From AC-50 sp035640455 (GTDB taxonomy: Bacteria; Actinomycetota; Thermoleophilia; Gaiellales; Gaiellaceae), in the NCBI GenBank assembly GCA_035640455.1, contig DASQWB010000026.1, forward strand, positions 1 through 64,000: 64,000 bases of DNA, written 5' to 3'. A program made the translations under genes and the position numbers. Below, piece after piece: positions 47,925-56,093 of the stretch; the stretch's first letter is position 1; each line of letters starts with the position of its first letter. The notes below the pieces were generated by a model. That model was not told the DNA's origin, did no database searches, and was given only the letters and a program-made list of their open reading frames with translations.

Positions 47925-48779
47925 GTGGTGCGCCGCGCCGTCGCGCTCGCGTTCCTGGCCGTCGTGCTCGCGGCGCTCGGCTGGGGCGCCGCGGTCGCGA
48001 TCGGCAAGCTGCGCGACTCCTCGAGCCCCGCGACCTCCGCCGCGCCTCCACCGCCGCCGAAACCCTTCCGCATCGTCTTCCCCGAGGGCTTCACCCGCCG
48101 CGAGATGGCGGAGCGGATCACGAAGGTCGATCAGATCGCGTTCCGCGAGCGGCATGTGCACCCGCGCCTCCAGGAGAAGGCGTACCTCGCAGCGACGGCC
48201 TCGTCGGCGTATCCGGGCCGGTTCGCCGGCGACAGACGGCGCCGCTCGCTCGAGGGCTTCCTCTTCCCGGCGACGTACGAGTTCCTCCGCAAGACGACCT
48301 CGAAGCAGCTCGTCGCTGCGCAGCTCGTCGCCTTCCGGCGGGCCTGGAAGAGCGTCGACATGCGCTATGCGCGCTCGAAGCACCTGACGCGCTTCGACGT
48401 CTTGATCATCGCGTCGATGGTGGAGAAGGAGGCGATCGCGCCGGACGAGCGGCCGAAGATCGCGGCCGTGATCTACAACCGGCTCCACGCGCGGATGCCG
48501 CTCGGGATTGACGCGACGATCCGCTACGCGCTGAACGTGCCGGGCACCGAGCCGCTGCACGAGTCGCAGCTCCGGAACCCGACGCCGTACAACACGCGCC
48601 TGCACGCAGGGCTACCGCCGGGGCCTATCTCCAATCCGGGTCTCGCGTCGATCCAGGCCGCCGCGCACCCGGCGCGCGTGAACTACCTCTACTTCGTCCG
48701 CAAGCCGGACAAGGTGCACCACTTCTTCACGGCGAGCTTCGCGGCGTTCCAGGCGTACGCCAACGCGCACGGCTTCTAG
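47925..48779 (+). CDS. mltG: Endolytic murein transglycosylase MltG
   Basis: 284 residues: one N-terminal membrane helix, LysM-like lead-in (FRIVFPEGFTRREMAERI), and YceG core with LDVLI-type strand and catalytic Glu in IASMVEKEAIAPDE, YNRLHARMPLGIDATIRYAL, and LPPGPISNPGLASIQAAAHP. It cleaves nascent glycan strands at the inner membrane. The start is GTG 47925; codons back to CTG 47868 (overlapping the ruvX stop) also stay open and would give the usual basic cytoplasmic tail, so the real start may be earlier. Confidence 0.92.
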   Translation: MVRRAVALAFLAVVLAALGWGAAVAIGKLRDSSSPATSAAPPPPPKPFRIVFPEGFTRREMAERITKVDQIAFRERHVHPRLQEKAYLAATASSAYPGRFAGDRRRRSLEGFLFPATYEFLRKTTSKQLVAAQLVAFRRAWKSVDMRYARSKHLTRFDVLIIASMVEKEAIAPDERPKIAAVIYNRLHARMPLGIDATIRYALNVPGTEPLHESQLRNPTPYNTRLHAGLPPGPISNPGLASIQAAAHPARVNYLYFVRKPDKVHHFFTASFAAFQAYANAHGF

Positions 48780-48871
48780 TCGGGCCGATCCTTCCCCGGC
48801 GGCAGGATGATCCTGTACGTGATCCCGCCGAAGCCCAAGGGCTCATGGCGGTAACGCACGCGCTTGTCCAC
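48776..48871 (-). pseudogene. Short orphan reading frame after mltG, possible gene remnant
   Basis: 31 codons, minus strand, encode KRVRYRHEPLGFGGITYRII and a short tail. The sequence has a natural look (GITYRII strand) but nothing upstream extends it, and it overlaps the mltG stop by 4 nt on the opposite strand. It resembles the start of larger radical-SAM-associated proteins; I treat it as a fragment. Confidence 0.3.
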
Positions 48872-48927
48872 CAGTTGGGGAATCTACCGCCTCGTCACCG
48901 ACGTGACCAGGTTCTTCATCTTCCACT

Positions 48928-49241
48928 TCACTGCGCTTCCGGCCTCCTGATCTCGCCGAAGACGGCCTCGTAGCCCGTCATCGCCTCGTTGAGTGTACGC
49001 AGCACGTCAAATATCAGACCGGTGGAACGAGGACGCGCGCCTCAACGACTAGCGGCATCCGAAGCGGAGAGGCCGGATCGTCGGGGTCTACCGCCTCGAC
49101 CGGCTCCGCGAGACTCCAATCGAGCGCGAACTCGTACGGCGAGTACCAGATGTTGAGGCTGTTCGCGTAGACGCCCCTTCGCACCTCAGGGCTGATGTCG
49201 ACGTCGAAGTTCGCCTCGCGATCGGGTGGGTCGCCTTCCAT
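48928..49241 (-). pseudogene. DUF3467 family gene with one-base frameshift
   Basis: The intact frame from 49241 encodes ISPEVRRGVYANSLNIWYSP and continues to a TGA at 49014, 75 codons. One base later the other frame continues with GLIFDVLRTLNEAMTGYEAV and FGEIRRPEAQ to a stop at 48928, exactly the usual C-terminus of DUF3467 proteins. One missing base near 49018 (CCGG for CCGGG) explains it. Family function unknown. Either a decaying gene or an error in the sequence. Confidence 0.75.
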
Positions 49242-49303
49242 CTTCGCCAGTCCGCGCTCACCCGGAGCGCAAGACTGTGCCGGATGTGTGACGAGATGCG
49301 CCG

Positions 49304-50050
49304 ATGATCACCGCGACGACGCGGCTCGTCGCGCTTCTCGGCCACCCGGTGGACCACTCGCTCTCGCCGCGCATGCAGAACGCGGCCTTCGCGGCCCGCG
49401 CGCTCGACTGGGCCTACGTCGCCTGCGACGTCGCGCCCGGAGAGCTCGAGGCTGCCGTCGCCGGCCTCGGTGCGCTCGGCTTCGCGGGCGCGAACGTCAC
49501 GATTCCGCACAAGGGCGCGGTCACCGAGCTCTGCGACGAGCTCGACGACCTCTCGCGCCGGAGCTGCGCTGTGAACACGCTCGTCTTCCGCGAGGACGGC
49601 CGGATCGTCGGCGCGAATAGCGACGGGCCGGCCATCGCGGCCGCCGTCGAGGCCGCCGGCGCACACGTCCTCGTCCTCGGCCGCGGCGGAGCCGCCCGCA
49701 GCGTCGCCGTCGCGCTCGAGGACGCGGGCGCCGCGTCCGTCCGGCTCGCCTCGCGCGCCGACGACGACTGGCCGCCCGAGCTCGACGAGGCGACGATCCT
49801 CGTCAACGCGACGCCGCTTCGGGACGAGCTGCCGGTGGCGCCGCGCGCAGGCGGCCAGGTCGTCGACCTCGCCTATCGACCGGATGGCCGGCCGACTGCG
49901 CTCGTCGAGGCGGCGCGCGCCGCCGGCTGCTCCGTCGTCGTCGACGGACTCGAGATCCTCGTCCGCCAGGGCGCGGCCTCCTTCGAGCTCTGGACGGGCG
50001 TCGCCGCGCCGGCGGACGTTATGCGCGCTGCCGTCACGCGTATCGTCTGA
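49304..50050 (+). CDS. aroE: Shikimate dehydrogenase
   Basis: 248 residues, short but complete. Substrate-binding SLSPRMQNAAFAA near residue 19, catalytic NVTIPHKGA (Lys) near 65 and NSDGPA (Asp, usually NTDG) near 105, then NADP motif VLGRGGAARSVAVAL. Reduces 3-dehydroshikimate to shikimate. First gene of the shikimate block. Its last codons overlap the -10 element of the cytochrome gene. Confidence 0.93.
   Translation: MITATTRLVALLGHPVDHSLSPRMQNAAFAARALDWAYVACDVAPGELEAAVAGLGALGFAGANVTIPHKGAVTELCDELDDLSRRSCAVNTLVFREDGRIVGANSDGPAIAAAVEAAGAHVLVLGRGGAARSVAVALEDAGAASVRLASRADDDWPPELDEATILVNATPLRDELPVAPRAGGQVVDLAYRPDGRPTALVEAARAAGCSVVVDGLEILVRQGAASFELWTGVAAPADVMRAAVTRIV
50041..50046 (+). promoter_or_regulatory. 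-10 element of the cytochrome c gene
   Basis: TATCGT, 6 nt before ATG 50053. Confidence 0.45.
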
Positions 50051-50052
50051 GC

Positions 50053-51426
50053 ATGCGCCGCTACGCCCTCGTCGTCCTCGCCGCCCTCGCGCTCGCGGGC
50101 TGCGGCGGCCAGGGCTCGTCACGCCAACAGGCGGCGGCACGGCCGAGCGGACAGCAGGTCTTCGCGACGGCCGGCTGCGCGAAGTGCCACACGCTCGCCG
50201 CCGCGGGCTCGCACGGCAAGGTCGGCCCGAACCTCGACCAGCTCCAGCCGGCGTACGACCGGATCGTGCGACAGGTAGAACAAGGCGGCGGCGGTATGCC
50301 GTCGTTCCGCGACAAGCTGAGCGCGCACGAGATCCAGGCGGTCGCGCTCTACGTCACCGGCGCGACGAAGCGCCGGATCTCGGTCGCGGCGGCGTTCAAG
50401 CCGAACGGCCAGACCGTCGCCGGCTGCCACCGCGACTCGGCCTGCTACCAGCAGGCGTTCGCGAACCTCGCCTATTACAAGGGCCCGAAGCTCGCCCTCG
50501 CGCGGTTCACGCACGCGATGCGCACCAATCCCTTCGTCGAGCAGAACTGCCACCGAATCGCCCACGCGATCGGCGCTGGCACGCTCACGCGCTTCCGCGG
50601 CGACGTCGGCAAGGCGTTCGCGCTCGGCTCGGCCGTCTGCTGGTCCGGCTACTACCACGGCATCCTCGAGCGCGCTTTCCAGGGCATCCCGGACTCGCGG
50701 CTCGCCACCGTCGCCCGCCGCCTCTGCGCCCGGGTCGAGGCGCGCGACTCGACGTTCGTCGCCTACCAGTGCGTCCACGGGCTCGGCCACGGGCTGATGA
50801 TCTACACCGGGTACGACCTCCCGCTCGCGCTCCGCACCTGCGACGGCCTCGCGACGCCGTGGGACCAGGTCTCGTGCACAGGCGGCGTGTTCATGGAGAA
50901 CCAGTCCTCCTCGTACGGGTTCAAGTCGCCGTGGCTCCGCCCGAAGCAGCCGCTCTACCCGTGCACCGCCGTCTCGCGGCGGCACAAGCTCTACTGCTAC
51001 CTGATGGTCACGTCGCAGATCCTCCCGGACGTCGGCTACAGCTGGACGAAGACGGTCGCCGTCTGCCGAGGGAGCGAGCCGGGCTGGGTGCCGACGTGCT
51101 TCCAGTCGCTCGGCCGCGACGCGTCCGGCCAGACGCGCGGGCGCATCTCGCAGATCGACCGGATCTGCCGGCTCGCGGGCGACATGGAGCGCGAGTGCCT
51201 GCTCGGCGCGGCGAAGGACCTCACTTCGCAGGACGCGAACGGCCGCCGTGCCGCGCGGCTCTGCGCCGCCTCGGATCCCGCCGCCCGCTCCTACTGCTTC
51301 TACGGCATCGGGCAGATCCTCGGCACGTTCACCTCGGATCCCGGGCGGCGACGCGCCGACTGCCGCGCGCTGACGCGGGCGCGTTCCTGCCTCGACGGGG
51401 CGAGCGCCCGGCCGTTCCGCTCGTGA
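50053..51426 (+). CDS. Cytochrome c lipoprotein with C-terminal Cys/His-rich domain of unknown type
   Basis: 457 residues. Lipobox LALAGC (Cys17), then a mono-haem cytochrome c domain: CAKCH (42-46) and Met82 in GGGGMPSFRD as likely axial ligand. From about residue 120 a second region of 330 residues has repeated Cys/His motifs: C125, C131, NCHRIAHAIG (C166, H167, H171), VCWSGYYHGILE (C196, H202), QCVHGLGHGLM (C240, H242, H246), C263, C275 and about eight more. I recognise no named domain. Anchored outside the membrane, so it may bind haem, iron or copper. It sits within the aro cluster but likely works in electron transfer. Confidence 0.75.
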   Translation: MRRYALVVLAALALAGCGGQGSSRQQAAARPSGQQVFATAGCAKCHTLAAAGSHGKVGPNLDQLQPAYDRIVRQVEQGGGGMPSFRDKLSAHEIQAVALYVTGATKRRISVAAAFKPNGQTVAGCHRDSACYQQAFANLAYYKGPKLALARFTHAMRTNPFVEQNCHRIAHAIGAGTLTRFRGDVGKAFALGSAVCWSGYYHGILERAFQGIPDSRLATVARRLCARVEARDSTFVAYQCVHGLGHGLMIYTGYDLPLALRTCDGLATPWDQVSCTGGVFMENQSSSYGFKSPWLRPKQPLYPCTAVSRRHKLYCYLMVTSQILPDVGYSWTKTVAVCRGSEPGWVPTCFQSLGRDASGQTRGRISQIDRICRLAGDMERECLLGAAKDLTSQDANGRRAARLCAASDPAARSYCFYGIGQILGTFTSDPGRRRADCRALTRARSCLDGASARPFRS

Positions 51427-52502
51427 CGCTCTCACTCGCGACGGCCGGCGAGTCGCACGGGCCGGCGCTCGTCGCGATCCTCTCCGGCCTTCCGGCCGGG
51501 CTCGTCCTCGACCGCGCGGCGATCGACCATGACCTGCGACGGCGGCAGGAGGGCTACGGCCGCAGCCCGCGCCAGCGGATCGAATCGGACGAGGTCGAGG
51601 TGCTCGCCGGCCTACGGCACGGGCGCACGCTCGGGACGCCGCTCGCGCTCGTCGTCCGGAACCGCGACCACGCGAACTGGACGTGGGGGATGAGCCCGTG
51701 GCCGCCAGAAGGCGAGCCCGCAGGGAAGGGGACGAAGCCGGTCACGCTCCCACGGCCCGGGCACGCCGACCTCGCCGGCGCGCAGAAGTACGGGCTCGCG
51801 GACGTCCGCGATGCGCTCGAGCGCGCGAGCGCGCGCCAGACGGCGGTGGCGGTCGCGGCGGGGGCGGTCGCGAAGGCGCTGCTCGTGGAGATCGGCGTCG
51901 AGGTCGCCGGCGCCGCGCTGCCGGTGGCCGGAGCGGACGCGGCCGAGATCGACGCGGCCCGCGCCGACCGCGACACCCTCGGCGGCGTCGTCGAGGTGCG
52001 CGCGCGGGGCGTGCCGCCCGGGCTCGGCTCCTACACGTCGAAGGAGACGCGGCTCGATGCGCGGCTTGCAGCCGCGCTGATGGGGATCCAGGCGGTGAAG
52101 GGCGTCGAGATCGGCGAGGGCTTCGCGCTTGCCGAGCTCCGCGGCTCGGCCGCGCACGACGAGATCGAGCCCGACCGGCGGCGTGCGACGAACCGGGCCG
52201 GCGGGATCGAGGGCGGCATGTCGAACGGCGAGGAGATCGTCGTCCGCGCCGCGATGAAGCCGCTGCCGACGCTCATGCGTCCGCTCCGCTCCGTCGATCT
52301 CGAGACGGGCGAGCCGGGCGAGGCGCTCGTCGAGCGGAGCGACACCTCGGCGGTCGAGGCGCTCGCGGTCGTGGCCGAGGCGGCCGTCGCCTTCGAGCTC
52401 GCGCGCGCGGCCCGGGAGAAGTTCGGCGGCGACGCCCTCGGCGACTTCGTCGCGGCCCACCGCGCATACATCGAGCGCATCGATTGGCGAGGCCCCTCGT
52501 GA
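51423..52502 (+). CDS. aroC: Chorismate synthase
   Basis: 359 residues. Signature blocks: GESHGPALVAILSGLPAG at the start, GMSPWP variant region, RPGHADLAGAQKYGLADVRD near 100, ERASARQTAVAVAAGA and GGIEGGMSNGEEIVVRAAMKP, together with RRATNRAGG. FMN-dependent last step to chorismate. GTG 51423 overlaps the cytochrome gene stop by GTGA. Confidence 0.96.
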   Translation: MTLSLATAGESHGPALVAILSGLPAGLVLDRAAIDHDLRRRQEGYGRSPRQRIESDEVEVLAGLRHGRTLGTPLALVVRNRDHANWTWGMSPWPPEGEPAGKGTKPVTLPRPGHADLAGAQKYGLADVRDALERASARQTAVAVAAGAVAKALLVEIGVEVAGAALPVAGADAAEIDAARADRDTLGGVVEVRARGVPPGLGSYTSKETRLDARLAAALMGIQAVKGVEIGEGFALAELRGSAAHDEIEPDRRRATNRAGGIEGGMSNGEEIVVRAAMKPLPTLMRPLRSVDLETGEPGEALVERSDTSAVEALAVVAEAAVAFELARAAREKFGGDALGDFVAAHRAYIERIDWRGPS

Positions 52503-52735
52503 CTCGGGCGGCTTGTCTCCTCGGAGTGCTGGCGACGGCGCTCGTTCTCGCGCCGAGGGCGAAGCGAAGCGTCGCCCGCGGTCTCGGCCCCCGGCCGCGG
52601 CTCGATCTCGCCGAGTTCTGGGGCTGGGAAGACAGGCCGGCGCCGACTCGGCCGAGCGAGGACCAGGGTCCCGCGCATCGCCCCGGCAAGGGCGCTCAGG
52701 ATTCTCGCGCGGCACGGCGTTCGTACACGCCTTAG
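52499..52735 (+). CDS. Possible small exported protein
   Basis: 78 codons from a GTG that overlaps the aroC stop (GTGA). A hydrophobic start (RAACLLGVLATALVLAP) is followed by an Arg/Pro-rich hydrophilic tail. It could be a real small coupled gene, but GC-rich DNA yields such frames by chance and no family is visible, so confidence is low. Confidence 0.35.
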   Translation: MTRAACLLGVLATALVLAPRAKRSVARGLGPRPRLDLAEFWGWEDRPAPTRPSEDQGPAHRPGKGAQDSRAARRSYTP

Positions 52736-52778
52736 CTCTCGAGCGCGACGCGGCCCGGAGAGGGCTTTACTTCGAGGC

Positions 52779-54209
52779 GTGCGACAGGTTCCGAGCCGTC
52801 TCTTCGTCGCGCGGCACCTTGCGCTGATCGGCTTCATGGGCGCGGGCAAGACCGCGCTCGGGAGGGAGATCGCGCCGCGCATCGGGCGGCGCTTCGTCGA
52901 CCTCGACGCCGAGGTCGCCAACGACATCCCAGGCTTCTTCCGCGAGCACGGCGAGGCGGCGTTCCGGAAGCGGGAGGAGGAGGTGACGGTCTCGGCGCTC
53001 GCCTCGCAACCGCCGGCCGTGCTGAGCCTTGGCGGCGGCGCCGTCACCTCGCGGGCGGTGCGCGAGGCGCTCCGCGAGCGAGCCGTGACCGTCCTCGTCG
53101 ACGTCGACCCGGAAACGGCGTGGGAACGCGTCCGCGGCGGCGATCGGCCGCTCGCGCAGGACGAGGGCGACTTCCGCCGGCTCTACGAGGAGCGGGCGCC
53201 GCTCTATCGCGAGGTCGCCGATGCGGTCGCGCGGGACGCCGACGACACCGTGCTCGCCGCGGCCGGCGTTCACGTCGAGCGGGGAGCGCTCGAGCGCCTC
53301 GGCGCGCTCGTCCCCGGTTCCGGTCCCGTCGCGCTCGTCGCGGATGCTCGCGTGGGCGGCATCCATGGCGCCGCAGCGCAGGTCGCGCTCGGCTCGCGGC
53401 TCGCGTCCACGCACGAGGTGCCCGCGGGGGAGGAGGCGAAGACGGTCGGGACCGCCGAGCGCCTCTGGCGTGAGCTCCGGCTCGACCGCGGCGGCACCCT
53501 CGTCGCGCTCGGCGGCGGCTGCACGACCGACGCCGCCGGCTTCGTCGCCGCGACCCACCTGCGTGGCATCCCGTGGGTCCCACTGCCGACGACGCTGGTC
53601 GGCCAGGTCGACGCGGCGATCGGCGGCAAGACGGCGCTCAACCTCCCGGAGGGGAAGAACCTCGTCGGCGCCTTCCACTGGCCGGTGCGGACGATCGTCG
53701 ACCCGGCGCTCCTCGCCACGCTTCCCGAGCGCGAGCGGCGCGACGGCCTCTCGGAGGTCGTGAAGACGGGCCTGCTCGCGGGCGAGCCGCTCTGGGAGCT
53801 CCCGGAGCCGGAGCTCGTCCGCCGCTGCGCGGCCTTCAAGGCCGCCGTGTGTCTCCGCGACCCGCGCGAGCGGGGTGAGCGGGCGATCCTCAACCTCGGC
53901 CATACGTTCGCGCACGCGCTCGAGGCGGGCTCCGGCGGCGAGGTGACGCACGGCCAGGCGGTCGCGCTCGGCCTCCTCGCTGCGCTCCGGCTCTCGGGGC
54001 TCGAGACGGCTGTCGTCGAGGAGGTCCTGCGCCCGCGCCCGGTGCGGGCCGACCGCGAGCGCGCCTGGGCGGCCCTCCGGCGCGACAAGAAGGCCGCCGA
54101 CGGCCGCATCCGGCTCGTCCTGCTCGAGGCGCCCGGCAAGCCGGTCGTCGGCGCCGAGCTCCCCGAGCCCGAGGTGCGGGCGGCGCTCGACGAGCTGATC
54201 GCCAGGTAG
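52779..54209 (+). CDS. aroKB: Bifunctional shikimate kinase / 3-dehydroquinate synthase fusion
   Basis: 476 residues. N-terminal kinase (about 1-165) with Walker A GFMGAGKT (18-25), shikimate-binding DLDAEVANDI and AFRKREEEV, and GGDRPLAQ lid. C-terminal synthase (about 180-476) with LGGGCTTDAAGFVAATHLRG, PLPTTLVGQVDAAIGGKTAL, Glu in LSEVVKTGL and the His ligands in LNLGHTFAHALE and THGQAVALG, so both active sites are complete. Catalyses two non-consecutive steps of the shikimate pathway. GTG 52779. Confidence 0.94.
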   Translation: MRQVPSRLFVARHLALIGFMGAGKTALGREIAPRIGRRFVDLDAEVANDIPGFFREHGEAAFRKREEEVTVSALASQPPAVLSLGGGAVTSRAVREALRERAVTVLVDVDPETAWERVRGGDRPLAQDEGDFRRLYEERAPLYREVADAVARDADDTVLAAAGVHVERGALERLGALVPGSGPVALVADARVGGIHGAAAQVALGSRLASTHEVPAGEEAKTVGTAERLWRELRLDRGGTLVALGGGCTTDAAGFVAATHLRGIPWVPLPTTLVGQVDAAIGGKTALNLPEGKNLVGAFHWPVRTIVDPALLATLPERERRDGLSEVVKTGLLAGEPLWELPEPELVRRCAAFKAAVCLRDPRERGERAILNLGHTFAHALEAGSGGEVTHGQAVALGLLAALRLSGLETAVVEEVLRPRPVRADRERAWAALRRDKKAADGRIRLVLLEAPGKPVVGAELPEPEVRAALDELIAR

Positions 54210-54247
54210 GTCGGGCCGGCGCGACCGCGCCCGAGCTGCCGTCGCAG

Positions 54248-54253
54248 TAGGGT
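54248..54253 (+). promoter_or_regulatory. -10 element of aroQ
   Basis: TAGGGT, 6 nt before GTG 54260. Confidence 0.5.
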
Positions 54254-54259
54254 GCGCCG

Positions 54260-54685
54260 GTGCGGGTCGCGGTGCTGAACGGCGTGAACCTCGACCTCCT
54301 GGGCCGCCGCGACCCGGAGCAGTACGGGACGCTGACGTACTCCGAGCTCGAGACGCGCATCTACGGTTGGGCGCAGGAGCTCGGCCTGACCGTCCGGTGC
54401 CGGCAGACGAACAGCGAGGGGCAGTACGTCGACTGGTGCCACGACGCTCTCGACTGGGCCGACGGCGTGATCGTCAACCCCGGGGCCTGGACGCACTACA
54501 GCTACGCCATTCGCGACGCGCTCGAGCCGCACACGGCGCCGCTCGTCGAGGTCCACCTCTCGAACGTCGACGAGCGGGAAGAGTGGCGGCGGTTCTCGGT
54601 GCTCGAGGGCCTCGCCGCGAAGCGGATCGTCGGCAAGGGGCCCGACGGCTACCGCGAAGCCCTCGAGTTCCTCGCCGCGCGGTGA
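54260..54685 (+). CDS. aroQ: Type II 3-dehydroquinate dehydratase
   Basis: 141 residues. LNGVNLDLLGRRDPEQYG at the start with catalytic Arg/Tyr, QTNSEGQYVDW, VNPGAWTHYSYAIRDAL, and EVHLSNVDEREEWRRFS, ending in a conserved helix. Dodecameric type II enzyme of the shikimate pathway. Its stop overlaps the start of the peptidase gene by GTGA. Confidence 0.95.
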   Translation: MRVAVLNGVNLDLLGRRDPEQYGTLTYSELETRIYGWAQELGLTVRCRQTNSEGQYVDWCHDALDWADGVIVNPGAWTHYSYAIRDALEPHTAPLVEVHLSNVDEREEWRRFSVLEGLAAKRIVGKGPDGYREALEFLAAR

Positions 54686-55717
54686 GCGACCGCGTCGAGC
54701 GCCTGTGCGCCTCGCTCGACGAGCCGCTGCTCGTCAGCGACCCGACGAACCTCCGCTACCTGACCGGCTTCGAGAGCTCGAACGCGGCGCTCCTCGTCGA
54801 GCCCGAGCGGCTGCGCTTGTTCGCCGACTTCCGCTATGCAGATGCCGGCCGTGCCGTCGACGGCGTCGAGTTCGCGGAGACGAGCCGCGCGCTCTATCCC
54901 GACCTCGCGACACGACTGCGCGGCAGGATCGCCTTCGAGCCGGAGGCGCTCACGTACGCGCGCTACCGCGTGCTGGCCGACGGGGGCCTCGAGCTCGTGC
55001 CGCGGAGCGGCCTCGTCGAGCGCCTGCGCGCCGTGAAGGACGAGGCCGAGCTGGACGCGATCCGTCGGGCAACGAAGGTCACGAACGAGGCGTTTGCACG
55101 GATCGCCGAGGAGCGGTTCGTCGGCCGGACCGAGCGCGAGCTCGCGTGGCGGATGGACGTCCTCCTGCACGAGCTCGGGGGCCACGGCCTCGCGTTCGAG
55201 ACGCACGTCGGCGCCGGGCCGAACGCGGCGCGGCCGCATGCGCTCGGCGGCGACCGGCCGATCGGGCCGGGCGAGACGGTGGTCGTCGACGCCGGCGCGG
55301 TCGTCGACGGCTACTGCTCCGACTGCACGCGCACCTTCGCGACTGGGTCCCTCCCGGACGAGCTGGGCCGGGCTTACGAGGTGTCTCGCGGGCCAGCAGG
55401 CGGGGCTCGACGCGGCCAGAGCCGGCGCGGCGGCGCGCGACGTCGACGCCGCTGCGCGCGACCGGATCGCGGCGGACGGCTTCGGCGAGGCGTTCGGCCA
55501 CGGGCTCGGCCACGGCGTCGGCCTGCTCGGGCACGAGGCGCCGGCGCTCCGGCCCGAGTCCTCGGACACGCTCGAGGCCGGCAACGTCGTCACCATCGAG
55601 CCGGGGATCTACCTCCCGGGTCGCGGCGGCATCCGGATCGAGGACCTCGTGGTCGTCACCGCTGACGGGCCGGAGGTGCTCACGACCTTCACGAAGGAGC
55701 TCCTGACGGTCGGCTGA
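54682..55717 (+). pseudogene. pepQ: Xaa-Pro aminopeptidase (PepP/PepQ-like), frameshifted
   Basis: M24 metallopeptidase. Frame A (54682 to about 55383) encodes the N-terminal domain (DPTNLRYLTGFESSNAALLV) and the first metal ligands VVVDAGAVVDGYCSD. Frame B from 55384 encodes AGQQAGLDAARAG, HGLGHGVGLLGHE, TIEPGIYLPG and GIRIEDLVV with the remaining ligands, ending at 55717. One extra base near 55384 (GTGTCTC for GTGCTC) explains the break; removing it restores YEVLAGQQAG and a 345-residue enzyme. The two halves are otherwise intact, so sequencing or assembly error is as likely as decay. Confidence 0.85.
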
Positions 55718-56049
55718 TGGACGACTACGGGAGGCGGGTTTACGAGCATCAGCAGGCCGCGAGAGCCGAGCTCCGACGGCGCCGCCGGCAGCGCGTTCCG
55801 ACGAAGGAGATCCACCTGACGGTGGGGATCGCCGACCGGGACCTCGAGGCCAAGGCCGCGCACGCGCGCCGCCTGCTCCGTTCGAGGATGAACCTGCGCC
55901 TCAGCGTCGACGGGATCGAGCCGTCCCAGGAGGCGCTGGCCCGGGCCGTCCTGGGACGCTTCGTCGCGGCGGTCGGAGACGCGGCCAAGGGCGTGGTGCC
56001 CGCGCAGCTCGGCGACGGCGAGTTTGTCGCCGTCCTCTGGTCGTCCTGA
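55717..56049 (+). CDS. IF3 C-terminal-domain-like protein
   Basis: 110 residues. The sequence AELRRRRRQRVPTKEIHLTV followed by GIADRDLEAKAAHARRLL matches the linker and start of the C-terminal domain of initiation factor IF3 (consensus KEIKLRP...DxDxxVKxRHAxRFL), and VLWSS takes the place of the usual VMVLAP end. The N-terminal domain of IF3 is missing and no second copy is present. ATG shares its A with the preceding stop (TGATG). It lies near efp, so a ribosome-linked role is suggested; not proven. Confidence 0.65.
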   Translation: MDDYGRRVYEHQQAARAELRRRRRQRVPTKEIHLTVGIADRDLEAKAAHARRLLRSRMNLRLSVDGIEPSQEALARAVLGRFVAAVGDAAKGVVPAQLGDGEFVAVLWSS

Positions 56050-56093
56050 CTAGACTGCCGCTTCCGAAACGGCAGCGAGCTGGTAGATTGCGA

